In this document: positions 35,901-47,545 of the stretch, piece by piece
Position numbering within the stretch: position 1 is the stretch's first letter
How the letters are laid out: the number at the start of each line of letters is the position of its first letter
Source: Cryptomeria japonica
Lineage: Eukaryota > Streptophyta > Pinopsida > Cupressales > Cupressaceae
Length of the DNA stretch: 64,000 bases
Assembly: GCF_030272615.1 (NCBI RefSeq)
Contig: NC_081409.1
Coordinates: 477,494,573 to 477,558,572 of the forward strand
Direction: 5' to 3'
Made by a program: the position numbers and the translations under genes
Notes under the pieces: generated by a model
The model's input: the letters and a program-made list of their open reading frames with translations, nothing else
The model's database searches: none
Told to the model about the DNA's origin: nothing

Positions 35901-37452
35901 TGTTGGCATATGTGTAGAGTATGTTGACATGATGATATTGTGTTGTCATTGATGTCAATATGCTGAAGAGTGAACCAGTAATATGCTGAAGAGTGAACCG
36001 GTAATATGTTGAAGAGTGAACAGGTTTCTTGAAGTTAAGAAACTGGCAAAGTGAACCGGTACAATGTTGTGAACTGGTATATGTGCAAAAGGTGAAGCGG
36101 TACATTTGTCCAAAGTGAACTAGTATGATGAAATGTGAACCAGTATATGGAATGTTTTCTATCAAGGTTTAATATGGTATGACTGCTAGTTGGTAGTCCC
36201 GACCTCAAGGTTTCTGGTTGAAGTGTTTTGAGCTTGTGTGATTCAACCGATGGCAGTGTGTGATGAGTTAGCATTGTAATGGAGATCAGATCATGTTGCC
36301 ACATCAACCTCATGCACATGAAGGATCTTGCATGAAGGCGATTGATCCTATCTACATCGGGAATGTGCGAAGTTCCTGCAAATGGTGAAGAACGCGTGAT
36401 GGGTTATTGCCTCTAAGAAGCGGTGAAGAATGAATGATGGAGACTGTCTTGAGATCTATTCAAGACCATTGTATTCAAATGCAAAGTGTTCAATGGTCAG
36501 GATTGAACTGAGTGAATTGCTCAACCTAAATATTTAGGGTTTAGGGTTTATGCTACTGACCTATCTGTTTCCTATAAGGTCGATGTTGTGTTTCATGTTG
36601 AAGTTGTTGGCAAATGTTGTGTGTGTATCTAAGTGCAAAGATATGTGATTCTTGCCAGACCAAATAATAGAATTGATACCTATAAAGTGTGTGTGCAGAA
36701 GGAAGGAACTAAAGCGGATCTGCATTGGCATTGACTGTTATTACTAGATCATTGTAATACTTGTTGATCTCTAATCACTTCAACAGTTGGAAAATCCATT
36801 AACAGGGTAGCTTTAACCAGCTTGATGTAAATCCTTTAATAGGGTGACTCAAAGCCATTGAGTTCATAAAATCCTCTAAAAAGGTAACATTTAACAGGGT
36901 TTAACCCTTAACCGGGTATTCTAGCCATCCCTTAACTAGGTGATCCCTAACAGGATCAGTTCCTAACAGAACCTATTGTAACAGTCTTTAACCAGACTAG
37001 GCTCCTAACAAAGCAGACTTCTAAAGAGTTCAAAAATAGCTTGTGGGTATTCATCCCCACCGTGTTTTTTCCTAGTTGGGTTTCCACGTGAAAAATATGT
37101 GTGTCATGTGTGATGCCTCTTTCATGTGATGTTTTGTTATTTCCTGTTTAGTGGTGAATCATGTTGATCTAGTAAATGATTGTATCTTTGGTGATAGAAT
37201 ATTTGTTTATGCATAAGGATGAAGTGGAAATGAGGGAGTAGATTGTATGGAAAGCTAAGTGTTGTTGGTTTATGTCTTTCACAGTCTCATTGTGTTTAAT
37301 CAGTAGTAATCTAGTTTAGATCGATATTAGTGTTTGTCTATCAGGTGCACTGTTTGAAGTCAAACCAATCCAGGAAAAAATTTTGTGTCTGTACTGATTC
37401 ACCCCCCCTCTAAGTACCGGTTTGGTACTCACTATTCATCATTGAGTTATCA
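35901..37452 (+). repeat. B 3' LTR
   Basis: 1552 bp. Matches 16278-17851 but has three instead of four copies of the 23-bp repeat (35961-36027), accounting for the 22-bp length difference. GGATC at 37453-37457 is the right target duplication. Confidence 0.95.
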
Positions 37453-37457
37453 GGATC

Positions 37458-38442
37458 TTAGTGCATCTTTTATTTTTGATAGCCTATTGCATTCAGATAA
37501 GAAAGACTTCAAGTTAGTCATTCATTGCATGAATGACATTTTCATTGGATCAAGATATGATCTAGATGATGAGGCTATTCATTTGTGGTCCCTCTATCCT
37601 TTAAATAAGAGGCCGAAGATCATAGATGTGGACAAGGCTTTTGGACACATGATGAAGTTAAAGGTTGGTGAAGTTGATCCCATGGTTACAGCGGATATGG
37701 GAGTTGATATTTCAAAATTAAATAAAGCACAGATGAAGATGTTGGTAAGAGAAACAGGAAAATACAAATCATTGTATGAGGAACTCTTAAGAAGCAGGGG
37801 CCAGCCTATACCCTAGATAGCAGATGAATCCAAATTGAAAAATAAGTGTTAATAATTGCACAAGGAAATCAAGAAGTTGAAGGAGAAAATGCATAACATA
37901 AGGGCAGACACAGCATGTGTCTTGTTGTCTAAAAGGTTTGAGAATCTGCAAAAAATACTAGAGGGATTTAAGACTATTTACTAGAAAAACATGGATAACA
38001 CAGTGTCACACCAGAAGATTTTTTATCATTTAAACATGTTACTACAGGATGAGACACATAGTGACAAGAGGATCAACAAGATCAAAAACTAATTGATACT
38101 CATGAGAAATACACAACAGAGTTAAAGATTGAATATGAGGAGTGTTAGGGGATTGTTAATCATGGATTCCCAAGTGTGGTAGATGGTATAGGGGTAATAA
38201 AGGATAAAGACCAATGGATTTTTGACTGCAGATCACTACTCAGTGCAGCCCTTAGCATTTCCCGTGCAGCTACTTTGGATATGCATGAAACGAGGGAATA
38301 GGTCAAGAACTTTGTTACAGAGGAAATAGTGGTCAGAGACATCATCTTCAACACCTTCACATATAAAGACAAAGGAGATCTTCGGCATATCCAGAAATAT
38401 GGTCAAAGGTTGGATGGGAACAAATAGTTTATGTCATTGTAA
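37458..38442 (+). pseudogene. U3-encoded ORF of element A, left copy, part 3
   Basis: C-terminal third of the U3 frame, resuming after B. It encodes SASFIFDSLLHSDKKDFKL, DDEAIHLWSLYPLNKRPKII, DVDKAFGHMMKLKVGEVDP and VDISKLNKAQMKMLVRET. A Lys/Glu heptad-like segment follows (about 37830-37900) that looks like a coiled coil, and the frame ends at TAA 38440-38442. TAG codons near 37816, 37980 and 38425 and small shifts near 38085 and 38300 break it. No membrane segment or catalytic motif recognised. Confidence 0.75.
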
Positions 38443-38541
38443 TGTGTTACAACAGTTGGGGGGGGTTGGTTAGGTTTTTGTTAAGTTTTAGTTTGTACAA
38501 ATGAAAGGGTGTGTCCTTTCATTTATGTCTTTTGAGTCACA

Positions 38542-38549
38542 TATATATA
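38542..38549 (+). promoter_or_regulatory. Putative TATA box of A 5' LTR
   Basis: TATATATA preceded by GAGTCACA and followed by GGGAATC, about 100 bp after the end of the U3 frame. The identical context is at 61522-61529 in the right LTR. If used, transcription starts near 38575 and the region to 39436 is R plus U5 (about 0.86 kb). Assignment rests on sequence only. Confidence 0.6.
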
Positions 38550-39439
38550 GGGAATCATTTTGCATTCTAATGAAGGGGGGAGAATGTAAGAAAAACTACT
38601 ATTTTCGACATTGTTTGTTGGAACTAACAGTGTTATGTAAAACAAGTCTGTAGAAATGAAAATCCATTTTGTGCAAACAAGTGTATCATGAAGTACCTGT
38701 GAGTCTACAATTTTTGTATACCCATTGTTCCAAAAATTAATATGCAATATTTTTTGTCTTTATCTTCATATCATTTCATGTTATATGATGTTGATGAGTT
38801 AAAATCCTTTGGATAAATTTGAATAAGGTTTGTTACAGTTTTTTATCACATGTTGTTATATAGATAACAAAATTGTTTTCGTTGTTCTTATAACATACAT
38901 CAAAGTCATTGCAGTGACATGTGAGTTTTCTCAAACTATCTCCAAGGATCACAAATATTTGTCCATTAAGTAACATGTAAATTGTCAGATAAGGCACTGG
39001 TCTGTTATTAGTTTTCTGTGAGTAAATTTGGTGTACACAAAGTCCTCACTAGAGAAAAATATTACTAGTTTCTACTAGCATTGTTCTTTCATAATTACTC
39101 AAGGTTCCAAAAACATTATTTTATAAGCTTTTATTCATTATCAATTATATTCAAGTCTTCAGATTAAAGCAAGTTAAAAGAACATAATAAAGCATAGTTG
39201 CAGGAAATATTTTGCCATTCTTGTAAACAGCTAATCTGTTAAGTTCAAATTCACTATAAACAAATCTCTTTGTGCTTTGGAGATTGAGACATACCCACCT
39301 AGGTCTAGTGGAGCCTAAAGTAACAGAGGAATTTGGTCTTTGACCATTCTTGTTCATTGGCCAAGGCTGATTGAGAAATTAGTAGGAGAGTTGGCAAGAC
39401 TCTAGGATTTCCAATCTATGGTTTTGGGAACCAACAGAT

Positions 39440-39457
39440 TGGCAATTCTGCTAGGGA
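39440..39457 (+). promoter_or_regulatory. A primer-binding site (Arg tRNA type)
   Basis: TGGCAATTCTGCTAGGGA, three bases after the LTR end. It matches, with three transitions, the TGGCGACTCTGCTGGGGA site (Arg tRNA complement) that I associate with Ogre/Tat elements, supporting the clade call made from the coding region. Confidence 0.8.
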
Positions 39458-39579
39458 ATTGTCATAGGAAGTGTTCATAATTTTTGGTGGTTTTGTTTCA
39501 GACTTTACTGGAGGAAGGAGCCCAGAAGATTAACAAAAGTATTATTCCTCTTAGGAGGTGGTGACTCTACATTTAATAT

Positions 39580-41512
39580 ATGAGTAATAATTCATATTTT
39601 GATAAATTAAGAGAAACCCCTTGGAATTTGTCAATAATATTAATGCAGGGGAGAAGGTCTTTGCACAAGGGACAAGATAATCTTGTTCAGTTGAGTCCAA
39701 AGAAAAGAAATCAACATCAAATATGGCATTTGGGGGTTATAAGAAGTTTCCTCGTAGAGAGGATGGTTCTTCATCTAGTGATAGATTTGAAAATATGGAG
39801 GAAAATCCTTTTTATAACTTAAATATAAAAGATAATAAAGGTGGCTATGATGAAACCCTAACTGTTGAGGAATAGGAGGACAAGTAGTTGGACAAAATTA
39901 TTTTTAGAATGGCTGAATTAAATGGAGATGAATCTAAAATGGCAAAGGCTCTTAAGAGACAACCAGATTGGGTATTGCAGAAACTCAGATTAGAAAGAGA
40001 TGCCATTCAAAGCCCTAAGTCAAATAGGGTTGAAGAAGAGAAGGGACAAGGTGAAGCTAGTAGGCTAACAACCCCTAGGTATAGTCCCCCTCACATGAGA
40101 AACTTGGAACATCCGTTTAGGGTCTATAATAATCCATTGTCTAATGTTGAGGATAATAATTATGAAAAAAAGGATAAATGGAAAAATATACCCTACAATG
40201 AAAATAGAAACCTTTATAATTCTAGACAATGCAATATCATAATGATGAAAGAAGAACTAACAGTGGGGAAATTGCTGGTAACTGGAATAGTAGAGTTAGG
40301 ACCAACAACGTAAGCAATAATAGAGGTACTTATGGTAATAATGGAAACTGTGGCAACAATGGTAATGGGAACAATCGAAATGGAAATAACAATAATGGTG
40401 AAGGTAACAATGGAAACAATGGTAATAATGGAGGAAATGGAAACTATCAAACTAACAACTATGGTTGCAGACCACCTATGACCATTGAAAGGTATAAACA
40501 AATGGATTTCAGTGGGATAGTTGGATATCCTAATTATATTTCAAATGATTTAAGGTTAGCTATCTCTAAATTCATAGGAAATGGAACTGATTCTGCAAAA
40601 CAACATATAATAAATGTAAAAAATACCATTGAAGAGTTTGAAGTCCCTTATGAAGATATTTTTATGAAATTGTGTGTTCAATCTCTAACAGAGGATGCAG
40701 TAGAATGGTATAGGAATCTTCCCGACAGATGCATTGGTAGTTGGCAGGAGTTTGTGACAATATTCTTGGAATAATTTGGAGAACATAATGATACTTCATT
40801 TGCATCTCACGAGCTGACTAGCATAAAGAAGAATCAGAATGAATCAGTCTCTGAATTTAATAAGAGGTTTAATAAAGTTCTTAATAGAATACCAAGAGAT
40901 ATTAGACCTATTGATTCAATTTTTATTGATTTTTATTTGAGTGCTTTTGATAGCAAGACTCATTATGAGATCATATCTCACAAACCTACCACCTTGTAGC
41001 AAGCATTTAAGACAGCCACTACCATTGAAAATAATAGAAAAGTTGGTGGGAAAATTTGCAAGAGGAATGATCCAAAATTATATAATCCCAGAGCAACAAA
41101 AAAGGATGAGTTTAGCCAAATGATGGACATGTTAAAAGATATGAAGGGTAATCAAAATCACAATAAGAAGCCACCCCCATATAGAGGCAATAAGCCAATG
41201 AACTACAATAGACCAAAATTGCATGACATGCCATATAATACAAACTGGAAAGATGGTAAACCGGTGAATGCAAATCTAAGCTAAGAAAATCCTGATCCAT
41301 TGAAGGAGGTAAACAATTTTGTGGAAGAATATCCATGGTGTGAAGTTTGCAATTTACCCCATGTTGCAGAACAATGTATGATTGCTCAGGGTTTTGTAGA
41401 AGAGAAGGACCATGAGAATGAATATGAGCCCACAGTGAATGTACTTTTATCAGATCCATTTTGGGGTAGGGATGAGGATTCATCTAAGGATGAGAAATCA
41501 TCAGATGTATAA
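39580..41512 (+). pseudogene. gag: A gag
   Basis: Ty3/gypsy capsid-nucleocapsid region in several frames. From ATG 39580 (MSNNSYFDKLRETPWN) a frame change leads to an acidic segment and MAELNGDESKMAKALKRQPDW. 40229-40774 has a remarkable Asn/Gly-rich stretch (about 40305-40460), then MDFSGIVGYPNYI and the capsid motif EDAVEWYRNLPDRCIGSWQEF. After a TAA, NESVSEFNKRFNKVLNRIP follows. The zinc finger at 41339-41377 has spacing CX2CX3HX4C (CEVCNLPHVAEQC), one residue short of the usual knuckle. Stops near 40773, 40999, 41282 and 41510, plus frameshifts near 39645 and 40230, inactivate it. 41513-42050 is a degraded linker to protease. Confidence 0.88.
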
Positions 41513-42049
41513 TGGAGAAGAGAGAACCAATAGCATAGTGTACAACAAGTGTTTACTAATGATGATGCAGACATCCCATCCCTGAGGATATTGTTCCATA
41601 ATGGAGAGCCAGTGCATTCCTTGAGAAGCTTAATAGATAAATAAAAGAAAGCCTTTACTGTGGCAGCAGTAGCCCACGCAAAAAAGCAATTATCAGCTAA
41701 GGAACAGAATAGTGAACCCAGAGCAAGGTAAGCCATCTGGGATATTTGCAAAGGTTCCTAAATCTAGTGGAAACGAAGACACCATCGCTAACAAGGAAAA
41801 GGAAGGTGCAGTAGAAAAGGTCAAACAAGCATAACTTCTTAAATTAACAAAGCCAATCGAAAATAAATAGATTAGTAAGCCACTCTCAAATTATGGATCA
41901 TTTATGTCTCAGGCTTTATCACAGGTGAAAATATTTGTGCCCCTGCTTGAAGTAATGAAATTTCCTAATTACAAACATGAAACAATCAAATTTTATCTAA
42001 CGTTGGTGAAGTTAATAAAGAGGATCATAAGCCAAAAGATGAAGATCCA

Positions 42050-42637
42050 CCTGTTGTCTATTTGGGAACTTCTATCACTAAGAATCTTACCCAGGTTGGT
42101 CCTTTTTATCTGACTTTGATTATTAACAGTAAAATGGTTAAGAATTGTACGATAGATTCAGGTGCAGTCATGAACATAATGCCAGAAGATGACATGAAAT
42201 AACTTAGGATGTATTTAGACACTCCCAATGGTAAATTCAATTCTATGGATAATAGATTAGTCCGAGTAGTTGGAATCATGAAGGATGTGGAGTTTTGATT
42301 TTCGGCATGCCCAGATACATCATATAAAATAGACATCACTATTGTGCAAGTTCTGCCGAATTATGGGATGTTACTATCAAGACAATGATCAAATTTGGTG
42401 GGGGGACATGTCCAACTAGATCTTTCATATGCGACCATCCTAGTAAAAGGAGCGAATGTAAGGATTGATAGAGAGTTGAGATCATTCGACCTGATAGAGG
42501 AAGTTGATCCAAATGAGACAACATGTTTTTTCCAAACAGATATAGATAACTTTCAGGTAAGTATATCTAAACTAATTCAATGCACAACTAATAAGCTTGA
42601 AAATACTATTGAATCACATGAGGATAAGATTTGAAAA
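42050..42637 (+). pseudogene. pro: A aspartic protease
   Basis: Shows YLGTSITKNLTQVGPFY followed by CTIDSGAVMNIMP (near 42145-42185), the retropepsin D-S-G motif in gypsy context, and a second conserved strand around IDITIVQVLPNYGMLLSR (near 42330-42380). Stops near 42200, 42297 and 42386 break it. 42395-42634 (GGHVQLDLSYATI, PNETTCFFQ) leads into the next domain, with one TGA at 42632-42634 before it. Confidence 0.85.
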
Positions 42638-43825
42638 ATGTATGTTGATGGTGCTTGCATTAAGGGAGGAAATGGAACTGGTGTGGTTTTTATCTCTCCT
42701 AATGGGAAATCATTCAAATATTCTTTCTTGTTAGCCTTTGAATGTACAAATAATGTTGGTGAATATGAAGAACACTTGTTAGGCCTTATAATGGCAAATA
42801 AATATGGCATTAAACTACTAACAATTTATGGTGATTCAGAGTTATTCGTATCTCAAGTAAGGGAAAGGTTTGCCACTAAAAATGTAAGGCTTCGAAATTA
42901 CAGAAATGAGGTGTGGGATTCAATTGAATTTTTTGATGCATTTTCTATAACATGGATTGAAAGGTCTAACATTATATTGGCTAATTTTATGGCTAACCTA
43001 GCAATTAAACATAATGATATTCCTTTTGATGACATCACCCAAGTTGAAATAAAAACTAGATCTGCAGTACCAGATAACATAAAAAATTGGCAGATATTTG
43101 ATGATGATAGGGATCTTCTGAAGTTCTTATTTTGTGAAGATCAGTATGAAGGCCAACATATGAATTGGAATGGATATGTGGAAGAGGAGAGTGGTAAAGA
43201 GTCTCTATTTGGAAAAAATATCTTACAACTTAAAACAAATAAGATTCCAAAAGGGTTGTTGGAATTAGAGAGGATGTTTGACAATAAGGATATGACAAAT
43301 TTCAAGCCCAATAGTGGAAGTTGTGAAGAAGTGGAGAAAATAAAATTGGGAAGTGAAAGCAATCCTAGAGAGGTTTACATTGGCAAGAAGCTTACACCAA
43401 AAATTAGGACTGCATTGGTCAATCTGTTAAGAAAATACAAACATGTTTTCGCTTGGTCATATGATGACCTCAAGGCATACAAAGAGGATTTGTTCCAGAA
43501 TGAAATCCCACTGAAATCAAATGTAAAACCATTTAGGCAAAAGAAAAGGCCTATAAATCTCACATTGGCTCCCAAAATGAAGGAAGATTGGATGAAGATG
43601 AGGAATGCAGGGATTATAGATCCTATAAGGCATTCTACATGGGTGTCGAACTTGATGCCTATTAGAAAGAAAAATGGTGATATCAGATTATGTGTGGACT
43701 TTAGGAATTTAAATATATCATCTTTAAAGGATAATTATGCTCTGCCTAACATGGAAGCTTTGCTGCAAAAGGTAATAGGGAAAAAACTACTTTCTATGAT
43801 GGATGGGTTCTCTGGTTACAACTAG
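42638..43825 (+). pseudogene. pol: A RNase H-like domain followed by RT N-terminal half
   Basis: 395 intact codons. Residues 1-125 form an RNase H fold of the plant/archaeal type: MYVDGACIKGGNGTG (Asp4), NNVGEYEEHLLGL (Glu42), IYGDSELFVSQV (Asp66) and IERSNIILANFMANLA, where the fourth acidic position is Asn116. Residues 125-280 are a spacer. From about 285 the gypsy RT begins: IPLKSNVKPFRQKKRP, STWVSNLMPIRKKNGDIRLCVDFRNLN, ALPNMEALLQKV, and MMDGFSGYN before a TAG. The domain precedes RT and a second RNase H follows RT, so this pol has two. Confidence 0.88.
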
Positions 43826-44298
43826 GTGAAGGTTAAGGAATCAAAAAAATACAAAACAACTTTTACTACACCATGGGGGACATATGTGTATGTCAAGATG
43901 CCATTTGGACTTCCCAATGCTGGAGCTTTCAAAGGGCCATGGATGTAGCCTTTGAAGGCCTTATTGATTACATTTTGGTTGTATACCAGGATGATTTGAC
44001 AACATACTCCAAGAAAGTAGAAAACCATTGTAATGACCTAGAGAAGATTTTTATTAAAGCATTGGAATATGGTATTTCACTAAATCCAAAAAAGTGTCAC
44101 TTTGGAGTCACTAAAGGTAGATTGTTGGGTCATATTGTATCTAAAGACAAAGTAAGGATTGACCCTAAGAGAATTGTAGTTATTGACAAAATTCAAATCC
44201 CTAAAATAGTCAAAGCTATTCAATCATTCTTTGGACAAATTAATTTTGTTAGAAGATTTGTATAAATTTTTTCTGAAATTGTAAAACCTATTGCAAGG
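43826..44298 (+). pseudogene. pol: A RT C-terminal half
   Basis: Continues RT in frame: TTFTTPWGTYVYVKMPFGLPN, a frameshift around 43925-43945 (near AGAFKG/RAMDVAFEGLIDYI), then the catalytic motif at 43984-43995 reading YQDD (VVYQDDLTTYS), where most gypsy RTs have Y[VIL]DD. The connection region NPKKCHFGVTKGRLLGHIVS and AIQSFFGQINFVRRFV are standard gypsy motifs. A TAA near 44265 interrupts it. Confidence 0.9.
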
Positions 44299-44716
44299 AT
44301 GTTGAAAAGGGGTGTAGAGATAAAATGGACTAATGAAGAAATTGAGTCCTTTGTGAATATTAAAAGGGCCATCAAGGAAGCACCTGTACTTAAATCTCCT
44401 AATTTCTCTAAACCTTTTCAAGTATTTTCTTTTGCTTCATTTCATACTATTGCTGCAGCTATGTTACAAAAGAATGATGAAGGTCATGAACAACCAATGG
44501 CTTTTTTTAGCAAGACACTATAGGCTTCTGAGACCATATTTAGTGGGAGCTAATATCATTGCCTATGTTCCTAATGTAGTAGTCAAGGATATTTTCAGGT
44601 CGACTGAAACTACTGGGAGAAGATGTGGATGGATCAATCAAATTCAAGAGTTCAACATTGATGTCCAGATTACTAAATTGGTAAGAGGTCAAGGATTGGC
44701 TAAAATAATGACATAA
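44299..44716 (+). pseudogene. pol: A RNase H (gypsy type), with internal deletion
   Basis: APVLKSPNFSKPFQVFSFAS and AAAMLQKNDEGHEQPMAFFSKTL correspond to the start of the usual gypsy RNase H, though the first catalytic Asp region reads FSFAS. After a TAG at 44521-44523 and a deletion of about 25 codons relative to the family, IIAYVPNVVVKDIF and GWINQIQEFNIDVQITKLVRGQGLA follow in another frame. The loss is probably fatal to activity. Confidence 0.82.
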
Positions 44717-46071
44717 TCAAATTCGCAAGCAACACAGATAAATCAGGTAGAATTAGAGGAGGCTCAAATAAGCATTGAGATGTGTCCTTGGTACAAGAAT
44801 ATTATCTATTATTTAAAACACATGGAATGTCTAGAGGATTTAAATGATACTCAGAAAATAGCACTTAAGCTTTAAGAATCTAGGTATGTATTGCTTAAAG
44901 GTGATTTATATTGAAAAAATAGTGATGGTATCCTCCTATTTTGTTTGGATGTTTATCAAGCACAATATGTTTTAAAGGAATTACATGAAGGTGTATGTGG
45001 GGGACATTTTTCAACAAAAAATACTGTCCATAAAATACCCAATGCCAGTTATTATTGGCCACAATTATTTAAAGATTGTCATACTTATATTAGAAAATGT
45101 GAGGCTTGCCAAAAAATTTCAAGAAAGCTTAAATATGATGGAGCTCTTCCACTTAGACCCATGCAAACTAAAGAACCTTTTCAGATGTGGGGTGTTGATT
45201 TCATAGGAGAAATTGCAAACAAATCCAGTGGAGGACACAAATGGATTTTGGTAGCCACTGATTACTTTACCAAGTGGGTAGAGGCAATTTCTATAAGGCA
45301 GGCTACAAGTAAGGTGGTAACAAAGTTTCTATTGGAAAAAATATTGACAATATTTGGGGTTCCTCACAAGATTGTTGTAGATAATGGGATGTGTTTTAGA
45401 TCCGCAGAATTTGTTGATTTTTGTGAAAGTTATGGAGTCACTTTGTCATATTCATCACCTTATCATCACTAGGGGAATGGACAAGCGGGTTCTAGTAACA
45501 AAAACTTATTAAATATCATTAAAAGGATGTTAGGTGACAATAAAAGGGAATGGGACTCAAAGTTGAATTTGGTAGTATGGGCAGATAGAGTAACAATCAA
45601 AAAATCCATAGAGTTTGCTCCTTATCAACTTGTTTATGGTAAAGAAGCAATATTGTCTTTGAACAACCTGCTCCCAGTGTATAAATTTATTTCAGAGGAA
45701 TATTTAGAATATTTTGACTTCATGGAAGACAGGCTGGTCTAGTTGGTTGAATTCATGAGTACAGGAGAGAGGCTCAGGAACAAAATATACAAAGGTAGAA
45801 GATGGTAAAAGCATTACATGACAGTAAGGCTTCTGATAGAACTTTTGAAGAAGGAGAGTGGGTGCTCAAATGGAATGCAAGAGACCAGGACAGGGGCAAG
45901 GATGGAAAATTCAAAGCACTTTGGCTAGGACCATACATCACCATGGATAAAGGAGCAGAAAATTCATATTTCTTGCCAAACACTGAGGGTGAAATTCAGG
46001 AATTTCTAGTACATGCTCAGTATCTCAAGCATTTTTTCTCTTGGGGAGCAGCGAGTATTCTTGTATTATAG
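44717..46071 (+). pseudogene. pol: A integrase
   Basis: Zinc-binding HHCC module (HEGVCGGHFSTKNTVHKIP, CHTYIRKCEACQK) at 44980-45120. The catalytic core has D in WGVDFIGEIANK, D in VVDNGMCFRSAEF, and the third site at 45488-45490, where Gly stands in the position normally held by catalytic Glu (GNGQAGSSNKN); a TAG lies just before it (45470-45472). The C-terminal part contains FAPYQLVYGKEAI and, at 45802-46071, a GPY-like module (LWLGPYITM) with the last frame ending at 46071. Stops near 44714, 44873, 44912, 45472 and 45740 and frameshifts break it. No chromodomain follows. Confidence 0.9.
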
Positions 46072-46167
46072 TAGTGTAGTTTTTCCTTTGTTGTTTGTTT
46101 CTATTTATTTTTGGTCTACTTTCCAGAGATAGCCGAGATCTTGCTATGTCCATAAAAAGAACATACA

Positions 46168-46184
46168 TCCCCAGAAAGAGCCAC
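46168..46184 (+). promoter_or_regulatory. A polypurine tract (weak)
   Basis: The short purine run AGAAAGAG ends 5 bases before the 3' LTR. It is less pure than usual but in the right place. Confidence 0.5.
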
Positions 46185-46539
46185 TGTTAGCACATATTTT
46201 GCAAAATATTTTGTGCTATTTGTTTGATGTTTTATATGTATATTTTCATCATAAGAGCATTTATTGTTGGATTGCAAGTGCAGGAAGTATGTTGCAGTAT
46301 CAAAAAAATCCTACTGTGACCTGTTTTTCAAAATTGGACAAGTACCACTGGGGCATGCTAAGGGTTGGCACTGAATAGGGACTACATGAGGAAATTTTAT
46401 CATAATAGTATTATTATCCTTATAAGGACATTCTTTGGGCCTATGTGATAGACTCTGTCACGTATTAGCACATATGAAGTTTCCATGGAAGGTTGGAAGT
46501 GTAAACAATATATGAAGAGGAGCTTAATTAGCATAATTA

Positions 46540-47545
46540 TCAAATTTGAGCTATCGACATAAGTCACCCTGACAAGACCGACTAGTCGAAGCAATGAAAG
46601 AACTTATCAGTGTGATCTAGACCGACCACCCCGAAGGAGAACAAAAAGAAAGTTCAAAAGGAGGGTTTCATCGGCATAACATTCACTATTGAGGGCATGA
46701 GAAGAGTGTTGTGCCGATAGCTAATGAGGCTATTTGTATAATATACACCGATGAAGGAGAATGTGAAAGACATCGGAAATATCATCAGGTCATCATAAAA
46801 TGTCATAGTACGCTACCCCAATACCCAACGAGCCAAGTGGCAAAGGTGGTGTTATTGGCATATCTTACTCTGATAAGGTGATACCAAAAGGAGGAAAACA
46901 ATAAGTCATCGGGGTAGCTTAAACCATCAGTGAAAGGTGTTTTAGGTTATGTCAATACCCGATAAGGAAGACAAGTCAGCCACTGAGAAGGAGACTTGAT
47001 CGGGATGAGCTACACTGATCTAAGATGAAGTCATTAGGATATCATCGCCTCGTCGGGAAGAGACATCTTTCATTACAATGATACCCAATGAGAAAGAAGA
47101 GATAGGTGTGAACAAGGAGGTTTCATTGGGGAAACATATGCCGATAGATGGGAGGAGTAAAAAGATACACAAGTGCGAAGGCGATGACGTCAGATCATTG
47201 GAGAAACATAAAATGGGTTGTTCTGATACCCAATAAGATGACCCAATGTAACAAATAGGATACAGACTATGAGGGAGGACTCATTGGGATAACTTAAACC
47301 ATTGGAGGAGTGTATTTGGAGTTATGTCGATACCCGATGGGAAGAATGTCACGGAGTAATACAAGGAGGGTATATCGGAGTGACCTACACCGATGAGATA
47401 TAAAAGTAAAGGTAAAATATTAGCTAGAAGATGGAGCCATCAGGGAAGTTATAACCATCAGAATGATAAAAAAATGAGCTACGTCGATACCCGGTAGAGT
47501 GATTGGTAAGACATATGTTGATCAAAAGGATGGGTGAAGCCAAAT
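46540..47545. repeat. Degenerate ATCGG/CCGAT word array in A U3 (right)
   Basis: Same array as 9230-10250, with independent point changes, many of them CG to TG or CA. Individual words are less conserved than the surrounding LTR. Confidence 0.7.

Larger units (their letters stand above)
16278..37452 (+). mobile_element. B: Ty1/copia LTR retrotransposon, split by C
   Basis: LTRs at 16278-17851 and 35901-37452 (TGTTGGCAT...GAGTTATCA), target duplication GGATC (16273-16277, 37453-37457), initiator-Met primer site and purine tract all present. Without C it is 7.5 kb. Gag, protease, integrase, RT and RNase H are in copia order on the + strand. LTRs differ at roughly 14 positions in the first 310 nt by eye, less than A and more than E1 or F. 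It is inserted in the U3 ORF of A. Confidence 0.96.
8885..39436 (+). repeat. A 5' LTR (about 5.5 kb, split by D and B)
   Basis: Collinear with the right copy: 8885-11741, then 15615-16277, then 37458-39436. It has three parts: an array of ATCGG/CCGAT words (about 9230-10250), a long decayed reading frame from 10519 to 38442, and a TATA box at 38542 followed by about 0.9 kb that should contain R and U5. A coding region upstream of the core promoter places it in U3. Confidence 0.93.
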
